Shown here: piece after piece, positions 6,602 to 14,749 of the stretch
Position numbering within the stretch: the first letter of the stretch is position 1
Layout: each line of letters starts with the position of its first letter
Assembly: GCA_905233325.1 (NCBI GenBank)
Contig: CAJODU010000021.1
Location: forward strand, 1 to 23,034
DNA length: 23,034 nt
Origin: an uncultured Selenomonadaceae bacterium
GTDB taxonomy: Bacteria; Bacillota; Negativicutes; Selenomonadales; Selenomonadaceae
Direction: 5' to 3'
Translations under genes and position numbers: made by a program
Notes under the pieces: model-generated
What the model was told of the DNA's origin: nothing
Databases searched by the model: none
The model's input: the letters and a program-made list of their open reading frames with translations, nothing else

Positions 6602-8929
6602 ATGCAGATAAAAGTATTCAAGGCACCCACTATGAAAGAAGCCGTGGCAAAGATGAAGGCGGAACTTGGTGACGATGCCGTAATCCTACACACGAAAAAA
6701 TATAAAGAAGGCGGACTTTTGGGATTAGGAAGTAAAGAAATAGTTGAAATTACGGCTGCCATTGAAGATGAAAAGCCGGAACCTAAGAAAGAACCTGAAA
6801 TTCCACAGCGTCCCATGATGCCACAGACTGTATTATCACAATACAAGACGAACGGTACTGCAGAAGGCGTTGCAATGGCGGAGAGAGAATTAAATCCACC
6901 GCCGAGAAATGAGGGGAAATCATCTCTCTTTCCTGCGGATCCCGTATATGAGGAAGAGGAAACAGATGCGACAATGGATCCTAATATAAATCAAGCCTCT
7001 TCACTTGAAACGGCAATGAATCCCAATCAAAGAGAGCCAAGACCTGATCCTCCAATGCCTTACGATACCGCAGAAGATCCGCGTGTGCCTTATGAGGTGG
7101 ATATTTCTTCCAGAAGTGATTTAAATACACCAAAATCAGAATCAGCGATTTCAGCAGAAGGACAGGCTAATGAGACGGCGTTCATTAAGTCACAATCTAT
7201 GGAGCTGAGTGAGTCAGATGTTGAAAATGAGCCGGACGAGAATGTATATTCAGCAGATCCACCGGCAAATAATGCTGTTGAAAATTCTGATGTATCCAGT
7301 AAACAAGCAGTACAGCCTTACAATAGTGAAAATTCGGTGATTGATTCATCTACAACACAAGTAAATGCTATTCAATCAAGTGAAATCAGAGGCGATACGG
7401 CAGTTCAACCTATGTCTGAAATTCCTCAACAATCTCAGCAGCAAGTACAACCTTCTGCACCGCCTCAAGTACAACAAATTCAGCCACAGCCACAACCTGT
7501 ACAAACTAGTCAAATTAATAATACTGCTCAAAATGTTGCGGAACAGACATCACAACAATATCAGCCTGTTCAATCTCAATCCGTACAATCTCAGCAAGTG
7601 CCTGTTCAACCGCAGCCACAACCTCAATCGCCAAAATCGCTACAAGTAAATCCTCAACAAGCACAAACTCCACAGCAGCAACCCTCGCAATCATCTCAAG
7701 TCGCTGCAACCGTACAATCCAATCAAGTTGAAAATCCCCAAGCCGCTCAAGCTGTACCGACAAATGCTGCAGAACAGGCAACTAATCAGCAACAGGCAGA
7801 TATGTCACAGACTATGACACCGGCACAGTTGGCACAGACTCAAGCAATGATGATGGCACAATTCAATCAAATGCAAATGGCACAAGCTATGCAACAGGCA
7901 GTGGCTCAAGTACAGGCACAAGCCCAAGAGCAGATCAGGCAGGTGTATTTGCAAGCCCAACAAGAACATCAACAGCAGCGACAAGCAGATCTAAAAGAGA
8001 TCGGTAAGTTGAGCAGTGTAAATAAAACGGTTGAGGATTCTCCTGAAAGTCAAGATAAAATACGGAGGCTGGAGAATGAGATCGCCCAAATGAAGGCCTT
8101 GCTTGCTCAGGTTATGGGCAAGGACGGTAATCGCGGCTCCATTTCACTGCATGAGGCTTTGAGGCGTCAAGAAATCAATGAAGAGATCCTAAACAGTATG
8201 GCGGCACAAGTTGAGGCAGGGGAAACGCTTGCGGACAGTCAATCTCGTGAGGCGAAGGCTACTTTGACAAAATTCCTCAACGAAAATATGAACTGCTCTG
8301 AAGGAATAAAACTCAATCGCCATGGTGTCAGAATTGCAGCACTGCTCGGTACGACAGGCGTCGGCAAGACAACCACACTTGCCAAGATCGCCGCTAAATT
8401 TGTACTTGAGCAAGGAATATCTGCGGCACTGATAACTGCCGATACTTACAGAATATCTGCCGTTGAGCAGCTCAGGACTTATTCAGATATTTTGGGTTTA
8501 CCTCTTGAGATTGTCTACACTCCGGCTGAACTGTCGAAAGCAATCAACAAGCATAGAAATAAAGATTTAATCTTGATTGATACAGCAGGCAGAAGTCAGT
8601 ATAATGAATTTCAGATGAAAGAGTTACAGGAATTTCTGCGGGCGAATCCGAGAATAGAGAAACATGTGGTTTTGAGTACCACGACAAAGAGCAGCGATGC
8701 GATTGATATTCTTGAAAAATTTTCTGTCTGCGAACCGGATAAAGTCATCTTTACAAAGACTGATGAGACGGCGAGTCTGGGGCTGATTTTAAATCTTCTC
8801 TATAAGCAGAAACTTTCATTATCATATATAACTAACGGTCAGAGTGTGCCGGACGATATAATTCCGGCAAGTTCAGAAGTGTTGGCTGATTTACTGCTCA
8901 GAAAAAATATTTCAATTTCACAAGAATAA
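6602..8929 (+). CDS. flhF: Flagellar placement GTPase FlhF with expanded Gln/Pro-rich linker
   Basis: This is an SRP-family GTPase that positions new flagella and works with FlhG. Residues 1-55 form the FlhF B domain (KVFKAPTMKEAVAKMKAELG, then DAVILHTKK and GLLGLGSKEIVEIT). The NG GTPase core starts near residue 480, with P-loop GTTGVGKTTT at 583-592, ADTYRISAVEQLR, DTAGRS and TKTDET. Between them lies about 400 residues of low-complexity, acidic then Gln/Pro-rich sequence, densest at residues 255-465. Known FlhF proteins are roughly 370-500 residues, so 775 is unusually long. The P-loop and G-motifs are intact, so the enzyme should be active. The ATG is one base after the flhA stop. Confidence 0.95.
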   Translation: MQIKVFKAPTMKEAVAKMKAELGDDAVILHTKKYKEGGLLGLGSKEIVEITAAIEDEKPEPKKEPEIPQRPMMPQTVLSQYKTNGTAEGVAMAERELNPPPRNEGKSSLFPADPVYEEEETDATMDPNINQASSLETAMNPNQREPRPDPPMPYDTAEDPRVPYEVDISSRSDLNTPKSESAISAEGQANETAFIKSQSMELSESDVENEPDENVYSADPPANNAVENSDVSSKQAVQPYNSENSVIDSSTTQVNAIQSSEIRGDTAVQPMSEIPQQSQQQVQPSAPPQVQQIQPQPQPVQTSQINNTAQNVAEQTSQQYQPVQSQSVQSQQVPVQPQPQPQSPKSLQVNPQQAQTPQQQPSQSSQVAATVQSNQVENPQAAQAVPTNAAEQATNQQQADMSQTMTPAQLAQTQAMMMAQFNQMQMAQAMQQAVAQVQAQAQEQIRQVYLQAQQEHQQQRQADLKEIGKLSSVNKTVEDSPESQDKIRRLENEIAQMKALLAQVMGKDGNRGSISLHEALRRQEINEEILNSMAAQVEAGETLADSQSREAKATLTKFLNENMNCSEGIKLNRHGVRIAALLGTTGVGKTTTLAKIAAKFVLEQGISAALITADTYRISAVEQLRTYSDILGLPLEIVYTPAELSKAINKHRNKDLILIDTAGRSQYNEFQMKELQEFLRANPRIEKHVVLSTTTKSSDAIDILEKFSVCEPDKVIFTKTDETASLGLILNLLYKQKLSLSYITNGQSVPDDIIPASSEVLADLLLRKNISISQE

Positions 8930-8937
8930 AAAAATTT

Positions 8938-8972
8938 GAAGGAACGATATTTAATATCGGTGAAAAGTTATG
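8938..8972 (+). promoter_or_regulatory. flhG translation start region with palindrome
   Basis: GAAGGAA at 8938-8944 is followed at once by the perfect palindrome CGATATTTAATATCG (8945-8959), then GGTGA at 8959-8963 and the ATG at 8970. As RNA the palindrome can form a five-base-pair stem with a five-base loop. Either GGTGA six bases from the ATG, or GAAGGAA brought close by folding, could serve as ribosome binding site. The DNA palindrome could also be a protein site. Confidence 0.35.
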
Positions 8973-9878
8973 TCAGATCAGGCATCAAATTTAAGGAAAT
9001 TGATGGAAGATAAGGCTGAGGCTAAAATTCAAGCAGAAGAGTCTTCTATCGTCACATTTGAGAATACTTCGGATTCCAACAAACAATCTAAAGTCATCAC
9101 AATCACCAGCGGCAAGGGCGGTGTGGGTAAAACAAATATCGCCGTTAATTTGGCGGCTGCTTTGAAAATGCACGGCAAGCGTGTCCTTCTTATTGATGCT
9201 GATATTGGTATGGCGAATGTCGATGTATTGCTTGGCAGCATCTCTAAACGTAATATGCTTGATCTTTTGGAAGATGGAATTGAACTGCAAGATGTTCTCG
9301 TCGAGGGTCCGTATGGAATTAATTATATTTCCGGCAGCTCAGGTGTCGAGAAGGCTTTAAATTTTACTCCTGAAGAACGGCGAATACTTCATAGAAAATT
9401 GGCCTCTTTTGATGAATTGGCCGATATAATTTTAGTTGATACAGGTGCCGGTCTTGGTCGCCATGTTATAGATTTCCTTATTGCTGCCGATGAAGTTTTA
9501 CTAATTACTACGCCGGAGCCTACTTCTCTTTCCGATGCCTTTGCCGTACTTAAAACTTACAATTTGCATGCCAAAAGGAAAAATATTCAGTTGATTATCA
9601 ATCGTATCTTCGACGAAGAAGAGCGTGATGAAGTCATTGAAAAACTCAATGCAACTGCAAAAAAAATTTTAAATATTCAAATTGAAAGTGCCGGCTACAT
9701 TTTCGAGGACAGAACGGTAATTGAATGTGTCAAAAAGCAGAGACCTTTTATTATAGAAAAGCCGGATTGTATTGCCTCAAAATGTATAGATCAATTGGCA
9801 GATAAGATAATAAATGGTACTGATATGACAGTAACGAAGGGCTGGCTGTCCTTCTTGAGTGATATATTTCATTTTTGA
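8970..9878 (+). CDS. flhG: Flagellar number regulator FlhG (MinD-like ATPase)
   Basis: This 302-residue ParA/MinD-family ATPase partners FlhF to limit flagellar number and stimulates its GTPase. The N-terminal DQASNLR (residues 3-9) is the DQAxxLR motif by which FlhG activates FlhF. The deviant Walker A is SGKGGVGKTN (47-56), followed by LLIDADIGMANVD and LVDTGAGLG. The C-terminus, GWLSFLSDIFHF, looks like the amphipathic membrane-targeting helix of MinD/FlhG. The gene follows flhF after 40 bp containing a palindrome. Downstream comes a 170-bp gap, which may be an operon boundary. All sequence marks agree, so only the exact regulation of the start is unsure. Confidence 0.95.
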   Translation: MSDQASNLRKLMEDKAEAKIQAEESSIVTFENTSDSNKQSKVITITSGKGGVGKTNIAVNLAAALKMHGKRVLLIDADIGMANVDVLLGSISKRNMLDLLEDGIELQDVLVEGPYGINYISGSSGVEKALNFTPEERRILHRKLASFDELADIILVDTGAGLGRHVIDFLIAADEVLLITTPEPTSLSDAFAVLKTYNLHAKRKNIQLIINRIFDEEERDEVIEKLNATAKKILNIQIESAGYIFEDRTVIECVKKQRPFIIEKPDCIASKCIDQLADKIINGTDMTVTKGWLSFLSDIFHF

Positions 9879-9882
9879 TAAT

Positions 9883-9923
9883 CGCTGTAATCGTTGAGGT
9901 TACGCGTTTTATTTTGTGTTTTT
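9883..9923 (+). terminator. Weak intrinsic terminator-like stem after flhG
   Basis: CGCTGTAA (9883-9890) pairs with TTACGCG (9900-9906), forming seven base pairs with one bulged T and a nine-base loop. The stem is followed by a T-rich run interrupted by A and G. The stem is short, so read-through into cheB is likely. It lies five bases after the flhG stop. Confidence 0.35.
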
Positions 9924-10048
9924 GATAATATTGGCAAATTATCTAATATTTTTGTCAATAATTGAAGGAACTTTTCCATAACAAGCGAATATAATCATTA
10001 ATTGATTGTTAAGTTTTTTGGTGTTCTATTGAGAATGAGGTGAGCGGA

Positions 10049-11296
10049 ATGATTCGTGTTTTGGTTGCTGATGATTCTGCCTTCATGCGAAAGATTCTCT
10101 GCGATTTATTTAACAAGCAGAGCGACTTTGAGGTAGTAGGAACAGCGATCAATGGAAAAGACACTGTTGAAAAAGTTAAGCAGCTAAAGCCCGATGTTGT
10201 TACGCTTGATGTAACTATGCCGGTGATGGACGGACTACAAGCTCTTTCAATGATTATGGAGCAATGTCCGACGCCTGTTGTGATGTTCAGCAGTTTGACT
10301 CAAAGAGGAACAGATGCAACGGTTAGAGCACTGTCGTTGGGTGCGGTTGATTTTATCAGCAAAGCAGGAGCCTCTATCTCAAAAATCGACGATATTCAAG
10401 ATGAAATTATTACGAAATGTCGAGAGGCAGCTCAGGCACATGTGAGCAAGTCGAAAGTATCTTCCGATAGGCCGCTTACTTTCACTCCAAAGCCGCTGTC
10501 ACCTTCGACTCCATCAACTTCAAAAACGGCTACATCTTCATTGTCACCACCTCCGACAAATACAACATCACTTTCAGCGGCGAAATCTCCACCTGTGAGT
10601 GGACTTTGGCAAAAGCGAAAGATAGATCTCCCACAGCGAAGCGGCTTAAAACTTGGGCAGAAACCTGTCATCAAGCATGTACCTTCAACATCTGACGTAC
10701 CCGCTGCACCTTTAAAGTCAAGCTCTAAGAAACTGGTTGCAATAGGAACTTCAACCGGAGGGCCCCAAGCTCTTCAATCGGTTATAACACGCTTACCCGG
10801 CAATTTGCCCTGTGGTGTTGTGATAGTTCAGCATATGCCGGCAGGATTTACCAAGTCCCTTGCCGAAAGATTAGATGCAATATCTGCAATATCTGTCAAA
10901 GAGGCCGAAAACGACGAGATCATCAAAGATGGTCAAGTTTACATAGCCCCCGGTAATTATCATATGAGAGTTGCTCCTGCAGGTGTCAATACCAGAAAGA
11001 TCGTCCTGAGTCAAGAGCCGCCTGTCGGAAATCACAGACCGGCAGTAAATGTCCTGTTTGACTCTGTTGCTCAGTTTAAAAAAGACCTCGTAAGTGTGAT
11101 TATGACGGGAATGGGCTGTGACGGCTGTGAGGGAATGAAGAAAATCAAGGCAAATGGAGGCTACTGTATAGCACAAGATGAGGGCAGTTGTGTTGTTTAT
11201 GGGATGCCTAAGGCTGTAGTAGATGCAGGGCTTTCAGATGAAGTCAGGCCACTCTCACAGATTGCAAGTGCCATTGTAGATGCAGTGGCAAAATGA
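10049..11296 (+). CDS. cheB: Chemotaxis methylesterase CheB
   Basis: The 415-residue product removes methyl groups from (and can deamidate) chemoreceptors. An N-terminal receiver domain has D8-D9 and phospho-acceptor D54 in TLDVTMPVMDG. A Ser/Thr/Pro-rich linker (about residues 135-225) leads to the CheB esterase domain with the triad S235 (GTSTGGP), H262 (VQHMPAGF) and D358 (MTGMGCDG). ATG 10049 is chosen over GTG 10040 because AGGTGAG at 10037-10043 is spaced correctly only for the ATG. The 170-bp gap before it holds a weak terminator-like stem. A TATAAT at 9990-9995 has no credible -35, so I do not call a promoter. No cheR is visible in the window. Confidence 0.96.
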   Translation: MIRVLVADDSAFMRKILCDLFNKQSDFEVVGTAINGKDTVEKVKQLKPDVVTLDVTMPVMDGLQALSMIMEQCPTPVVMFSSLTQRGTDATVRALSLGAVDFISKAGASISKIDDIQDEIITKCREAAQAHVSKSKVSSDRPLTFTPKPLSPSTPSTSKTATSSLSPPPTNTTSLSAAKSPPVSGLWQKRKIDLPQRSGLKLGQKPVIKHVPSTSDVPAAPLKSSSKKLVAIGTSTGGPQALQSVITRLPGNLPCGVVIVQHMPAGFTKSLAERLDAISAISVKEAENDEIIKDGQVYIAPGNYHMRVAPAGVNTRKIVLSQEPPVGNHRPAVNVLFDSVAQFKKDLVSVIMTGMGCDGCEGMKKIKANGGYCIAQDEGSCVVYGMPKAVVDAGLSDEVRPLSQIASAIVDAVAK

Positions 11297-11359
11297 TTTA
11301 GTTAATATAAATTAATGATATAGAGTAATGAAAGTAATTCCGCTCTTAGATATACCAAA

Positions 11360-11406
11360 AAGGAGGGAAGCGCGGTTAATCAACCAACCGCAGCGCAAAT
11401 TATATG
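11360..11406 (+). promoter_or_regulatory. cheA leader: Shine-Dalgarno, hairpin, then ATG
   Basis: AAGGAGGG at 11360-11367 is 36 bases from the cheA ATG at 11404, and no ATG, GTG or TTG lies between them at usable spacing. The intervening bases 11370-11377 (GCGCGGTT) pair with 11386-11394, giving eight base pairs with one bulged A and an eight-base loop. Folding would bring the Shine-Dalgarno to about 11 bases from the ATG. There is no other ribosome binding site near the ATG, and a TAA at 11377-11379 closes the cheA frame upstream. Confidence 0.5.
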
Positions 11407-13533
11407 GCTGAAAATAATCAATATATGGATATGTTCCTTGATGAGTCGCACGAGCATTTACAATCATTAAATGACGGACTTTTGGGACTGGAAGACAACG
11501 CGGAGGATTTGTCGGTATTAAATGAAATTTTCCGTAATGCTCATACTCTGAAGGGTATGTCGGCGACTATGGGTTATAACAAGATCGCCGAACTCACGCA
11601 TGAGATGGAAGATGTTCTTGACATGCTGCGTAAAGAGCAGCTCAAAGTCAGTGAAGACATAATTGATACGTTGTTCAAGTGCGTTGATTCCCTCGAACAG
11701 ATGATTAACAATGTTGGCAACGGTGATCCCGAAGATTTGATTGATGTTTCCGATCTTGTTGCTAAATTGAGTTCTATTTCCAAGCCGGGATCAGCCCCTC
11801 CACCTGCAGCGGCTCCTGCAACGGCACCGGCTACTGCTGCACCTGCGGCGGCGGCTCCTGCACCTGCGGCAGCAGCGACTCCATTGGTTGATTTGTCCGA
11901 AACTGAGAAGAATGTCATCACCGAAGCACAAAAAGGCGGTATGCACGGAATACTCCTCAAAGTTACACTGTCTGAATCGTGTTTGCTTAAATCCGCTCGT
12001 TCTTATATGGTTATGAATGCCCTTGACGAATTGGGCGAAGTTATAAAGTCAATCCCCCCTGCTGAAGACTTGGAGCAAGAGAAATTTGATCGTTCTTTTG
12101 ATGTTGTGTTGGTGACGGGGGCTGAAGAAAAAGCTGTCAGCGATGCTGTAATGAGCATATCTGAAGTGGAGAAGGCAGAGACCAGCATTATTGATCCTAA
12201 TGCAACAGCAGCTCCGGCGGCACCTGCACCCGCAGCGGCAGCTCCTGCCCCTGCACCTGCGGCAGCGGCTCCTGCTCCGGCAGCACCACCGCCACAAGCA
12301 GCAGCGACCGCTCCAAAACTGGCAGCACCCGCTAAACCTGCAGCTAAGCCCGCAGCACCCGCGGCAAGTGCCCAAAAGAAGTCTCATGGCAGTCAGTCAG
12401 TTCGTGTTGATATAGAGAAACTTGACGTTTTGATGAACTTGATGGGTGAGCTTGTCATTAACAAAGTCCGCCTTGAGCAGATAGGGCAAACTCACAGGTT
12501 GTCAGAACTCACTGAAACGCTTGAGCAGATGGATCGCGTCACTACAGACCTTCAAAATATCGTTATGAAGGTTCGCATGGTTCCTGTCAGCCAAGTCTTT
12601 AACCGTTTCCCTCGTATGGTGCGCGATGTCACGAAGGAATTAAATAAGGAAATCAACCTCACCATTGAAGGTGAAGAGACAGAGCTTGATCGTACCGTTA
12701 TCGATGAAATCGGCGATCCTATCATGCACTTGCTGAGAAACTCTCTTGATCACGGTGTTGAAATGCCGGACGATCGCGAGGCTAAAGGCAAGCCGCGTGT
12801 CGGTGAAGTCGGTCTGATTGCCCGTCACGAAGGCAATAACGTCGTTATCATGGTCACTGATGACGGTAAAGGTATTGACGCTGATGTAATTCGTCGCAAA
12901 GCCGTTGAAAAAGGTCTTTACTCTCAAGAAGAAGTCAATAAGATGGACGACGCCGACGCAGTTAGAATCATCTTCCTGCCGGGTTTCTCCACCGCTGAAA
13001 AAATTTCCGATATTTCCGGTCGCGGCGTCGGTATGGACGTTGTCCGCTCCAAGATTGAATCGTTGTCCGGTCACGTTGATGTTGAGACTAAAGTCAATGA
13101 GGGCTCTGTTTTCAAAATCAAGCTTCCTCTGACTCTTGCTATTATCCAAGCTATGCTTGTCAAAGTCCAGGAGGAGATGTACGCTATACCGCTTGCATCT
13201 ATCGACAGTACAATAAATATCAAGCCTGACGATATAAAGACAGTTCAAAACAAAGAAGTCATTGTCCTGCGTGGTGAGATAATCCCGATTATCAGAATGG
13301 AACAGACGCTCTTTGTGCCGCATGTTAAGGACGCTGACGAGATCTTTGTCGTCGTTGTCCATGCAGGTGAGGCTAAAGCCGGTATTGTCGTTGACAGGCT
13401 GATTGGGCAGCAGGAAATAGTTATAAAAGCGTTGGGCAATCTGTTTATGGGATTGAAGATGTTCTCCGGTGCAACGGTTCTTGGTGATGGCCGCGTTGCG
13501 TTGATTCTGGACGTTGCCACAATGCTCCAGTAA
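11404..13533 (+). CDS. cheA: Chemotaxis histidine kinase CheA
   Basis: The 709-residue kinase phosphorylates CheY and CheB in response to chemoreceptors. The order is: P1 phosphotransfer domain with H47 in NAHTLKG; an Ala/Pro linker (about 129-161); the P2 CheY/CheB-docking domain (about 165-265); a second Ala/Pro linker (about 268-325); P3 dimerisation; the P4 ATPase with N-box H442...N446 in MHLLRNSLDHG, G1 DDGKG at 486-490 and G2 GRGVGMD from 539; and P5, a CheW-like domain that docks to receptors. The N-terminus MAENNQYMDMFLDES matches the family, so ATG 11404 is right despite lacking an adjacent Shine-Dalgarno. Length is normal. The Ala/Pro linkers are far richer in GC than the surrounding gene. 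Confidence 0.97.
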   Translation: MAENNQYMDMFLDESHEHLQSLNDGLLGLEDNAEDLSVLNEIFRNAHTLKGMSATMGYNKIAELTHEMEDVLDMLRKEQLKVSEDIIDTLFKCVDSLEQMINNVGNGDPEDLIDVSDLVAKLSSISKPGSAPPPAAAPATAPATAAPAAAAPAPAAAATPLVDLSETEKNVITEAQKGGMHGILLKVTLSESCLLKSARSYMVMNALDELGEVIKSIPPAEDLEQEKFDRSFDVVLVTGAEEKAVSDAVMSISEVEKAETSIIDPNATAAPAAPAPAAAAPAPAPAAAAPAPAAPPPQAAATAPKLAAPAKPAAKPAAPAASAQKKSHGSQSVRVDIEKLDVLMNLMGELVINKVRLEQIGQTHRLSELTETLEQMDRVTTDLQNIVMKVRMVPVSQVFNRFPRMVRDVTKELNKEINLTIEGEETELDRTVIDEIGDPIMHLLRNSLDHGVEMPDDREAKGKPRVGEVGLIARHEGNNVVIMVTDDGKGIDADVIRRKAVEKGLYSQEEVNKMDDADAVRIIFLPGFSTAEKISDISGRGVGMDVVRSKIESLSGHVDVETKVNEGSVFKIKLPLTLAIIQAMLVKVQEEMYAIPLASIDSTINIKPDDIKTVQNKEVIVLRGEIIPIIRMEQTLFVPHVKDADEIFVVVVHAGEAKAGIVVDRLIGQQEIVIKALGNLFMGLKMFSGATVLGDGRVALILDVATMLQ
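11857..11873 (+). repeat. Direct repeat copy 1 in cheA Ala/Pro linker
   Basis: The 17-base CCTGCACCTGCGGCAGC occurs here, in the linker before P2, and again at 12250-12266 in the linker after P2. The copies are 393 bases apart, exactly 131 codons, so they are in the same frame. Confidence 0.9.
12250..12266 (+). repeat. Direct repeat copy 2 in cheA Ala/Pro linker
   Basis: This is the second exact copy of the 17-base repeat at 11857-11873. It lies in the P2-P3 linker. Both encode Ala/Pro residues. Confidence 0.9.
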
Positions 13534-13586
13534 ATTCAAGTTCCCGATGTCGATTTGTAAATAAGTAATCGTTAGGAGGCTTAAAT

Positions 13587-14072
13587 ATGGCAAAGGAAAG
13601 TGCAGTCAATTCTGTTGCAACTTCTGATGACGGCAGCGAGATTGATGAAGGTTTGCAAGTTGTCGCATTTAAACTTAGAGATGAAGAATATGGTGTTAAT
13701 ATCTTTCAGGTTCAGGAAATTCGTAACCTTGTTGATATAACTCGTGTGCCGTTTTCTGCAAATTACATTAAAGGTGTTATCAATCTGAGAGGCAGTATCC
13801 TGCCGGTTATTGATCTTAAAACCAGGCTGGGGCTTGAACAGACACCTTATACTGATGACACAAGAATTGTTACGGTTATGGTTGGTGATCTGCCTGTCGG
13901 TATGCTTGTCGATGCTGTGACTGAAGTTTTGACGATTCATACTAAATTGGTTGATCCCAAGAAAACCGTTGATAAAACCGATATAAGCAACTTCTTGTCA
14001 GGAATTGGCAATATTGAGGGCAGACTTGTGATAATGCTGAATCTTGAAGAAATAGTTGGAGCCCCGGGTTAA
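13587..14072 (+). CDS. cheW: Chemotaxis coupling protein CheW
   Basis: This 161-residue protein is a single CheW (SH3-like) domain that links CheA to chemoreceptors. After about 24 polar, poorly conserved residues comes QVVAFKLRDEEYGVNIFQVQEI, then ITRVPFSANYIKGVINLRGSILPVIDLKTRLG and GRLVIMLNLEEI; these are the standard CheW signatures, including NLRG. The start has a textbook Shine-Dalgarno, TAGGAGG, eight bases upstream. It lies 53 bp after cheA. No CheV receiver fusion is seen. Confidence 0.96.
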   Translation: MAKESAVNSVATSDDGSEIDEGLQVVAFKLRDEEYGVNIFQVQEIRNLVDITRVPFSANYIKGVINLRGSILPVIDLKTRLGLEQTPYTDDTRIVTVMVGDLPVGMLVDAVTEVLTIHTKLVDPKKTVDKTDISNFLSGIGNIEGRLVIMLNLEEIVGAPG

Positions 14073-14133
14073 ATATTAATATAACCTAAATGTTTTCCAA
14101 AATTCCTTGATAAAACTCAGAGGTGTCAAAAAT

Positions 14134-14748
14134 ATGATTGATGAATTAAATTTATCTCCAATACAGCTTGATGCATTGCGAGAGATAGGCAACGTCGGCG
14201 CGGGTAACTCTGCAACCGCGCTCTCGCAGATCATCAATAAAAGAATTGACATGAATGTACCAAAAGTTGCGCTTGTTCCCATTGAAACTGTGCCGGATCT
14301 TGTCGGTGGCCCTGATACTATAGTCGTAGGTGTGTTCCTTCGTGTGTACGGCAGAGCACCCGGTAATATCCTCTTCCTCCTGCCGCAAAAAAGTGCCTTT
14401 TACTTGGTTGATACTTTGATGGGCAGACCGCATGGCACTACTACAAAGTTGGATTTCATGGACGAATCAGCACTTATGGAAATAGGTAATATCCTTTCCG
14501 GTGCATATCTTAATGCTTTCTTTAATTTCACTCACATTTCAATGCTTCCTTCCATTCCCGCATTGGCGATGGATATGGCAGGGGCTATATTGAATGTTAT
14601 CTTGGTACAGCTTGGGCAAATGGGAGATCAAGCACTGGTTATAGAAACAGAATTTCTTGCTGAGGACGATGGCATTAACGGACACTTCTTCCTTGTGCCT
14701 GATCCCGGGTCGCTTGCTATTTTGATTAAAGGTGTAGGAGTTGAATGA
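14134..14748 (+). CDS. cheC: CheY-P phosphatase CheC
   Basis: This 204-residue protein belongs to the CheC/CheX/FliY phosphatase family, which dephosphorylates CheY-P. Both active sites are complete and match the (D/S)xxxExxN-x22-P pattern: site 1 is D13, E17, N20 in DALREIGN, with P following 22 residues later; site 2 is S112, E116, N119 in SALMEIGN, with P again 22 residues later. ATG 14134 is chosen because AGAGGTG is correctly spaced upstream; the frame is open to a TTG at 14107 without such a site. The stop is one base before the cheD ATG, and CheC-CheD are known to form a complex, so coupled synthesis is likely. Confidence 0.95.
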   Translation: MIDELNLSPIQLDALREIGNVGAGNSATALSQIINKRIDMNVPKVALVPIETVPDLVGGPDTIVVGVFLRVYGRAPGNILFLLPQKSAFYLVDTLMGRPHGTTTKLDFMDESALMEIGNILSGAYLNAFFNFTHISMLPSIPALAMDMAGAILNVILVQLGQMGDQALVIETEFLAEDDGINGHFFLVPDPGSLAILIKGVGVE

Positions 14749-14749
14749 T

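Noticed and set aside
7365..7649. A 94-codon + strand open frame inside flhF
   Set aside because: It is another frame of the repetitive CAA/CAG-rich linker; its composition simply mirrors the Gln-rich coding sequence.
9967..9995. Promoter for cheB using TATAAT at 9990-9995
   Set aside because: The -10 is perfect but the -35 at proper spacing is GGAACT, and no other spacing improves it.
12640..13593. A 317-codon open frame on the - strand, opposite cheA
   Set aside because: The + strand encodes the conserved P3-P5 domains of CheA here. The antisense product has no recognisable motif and is a by-product of codon usage.
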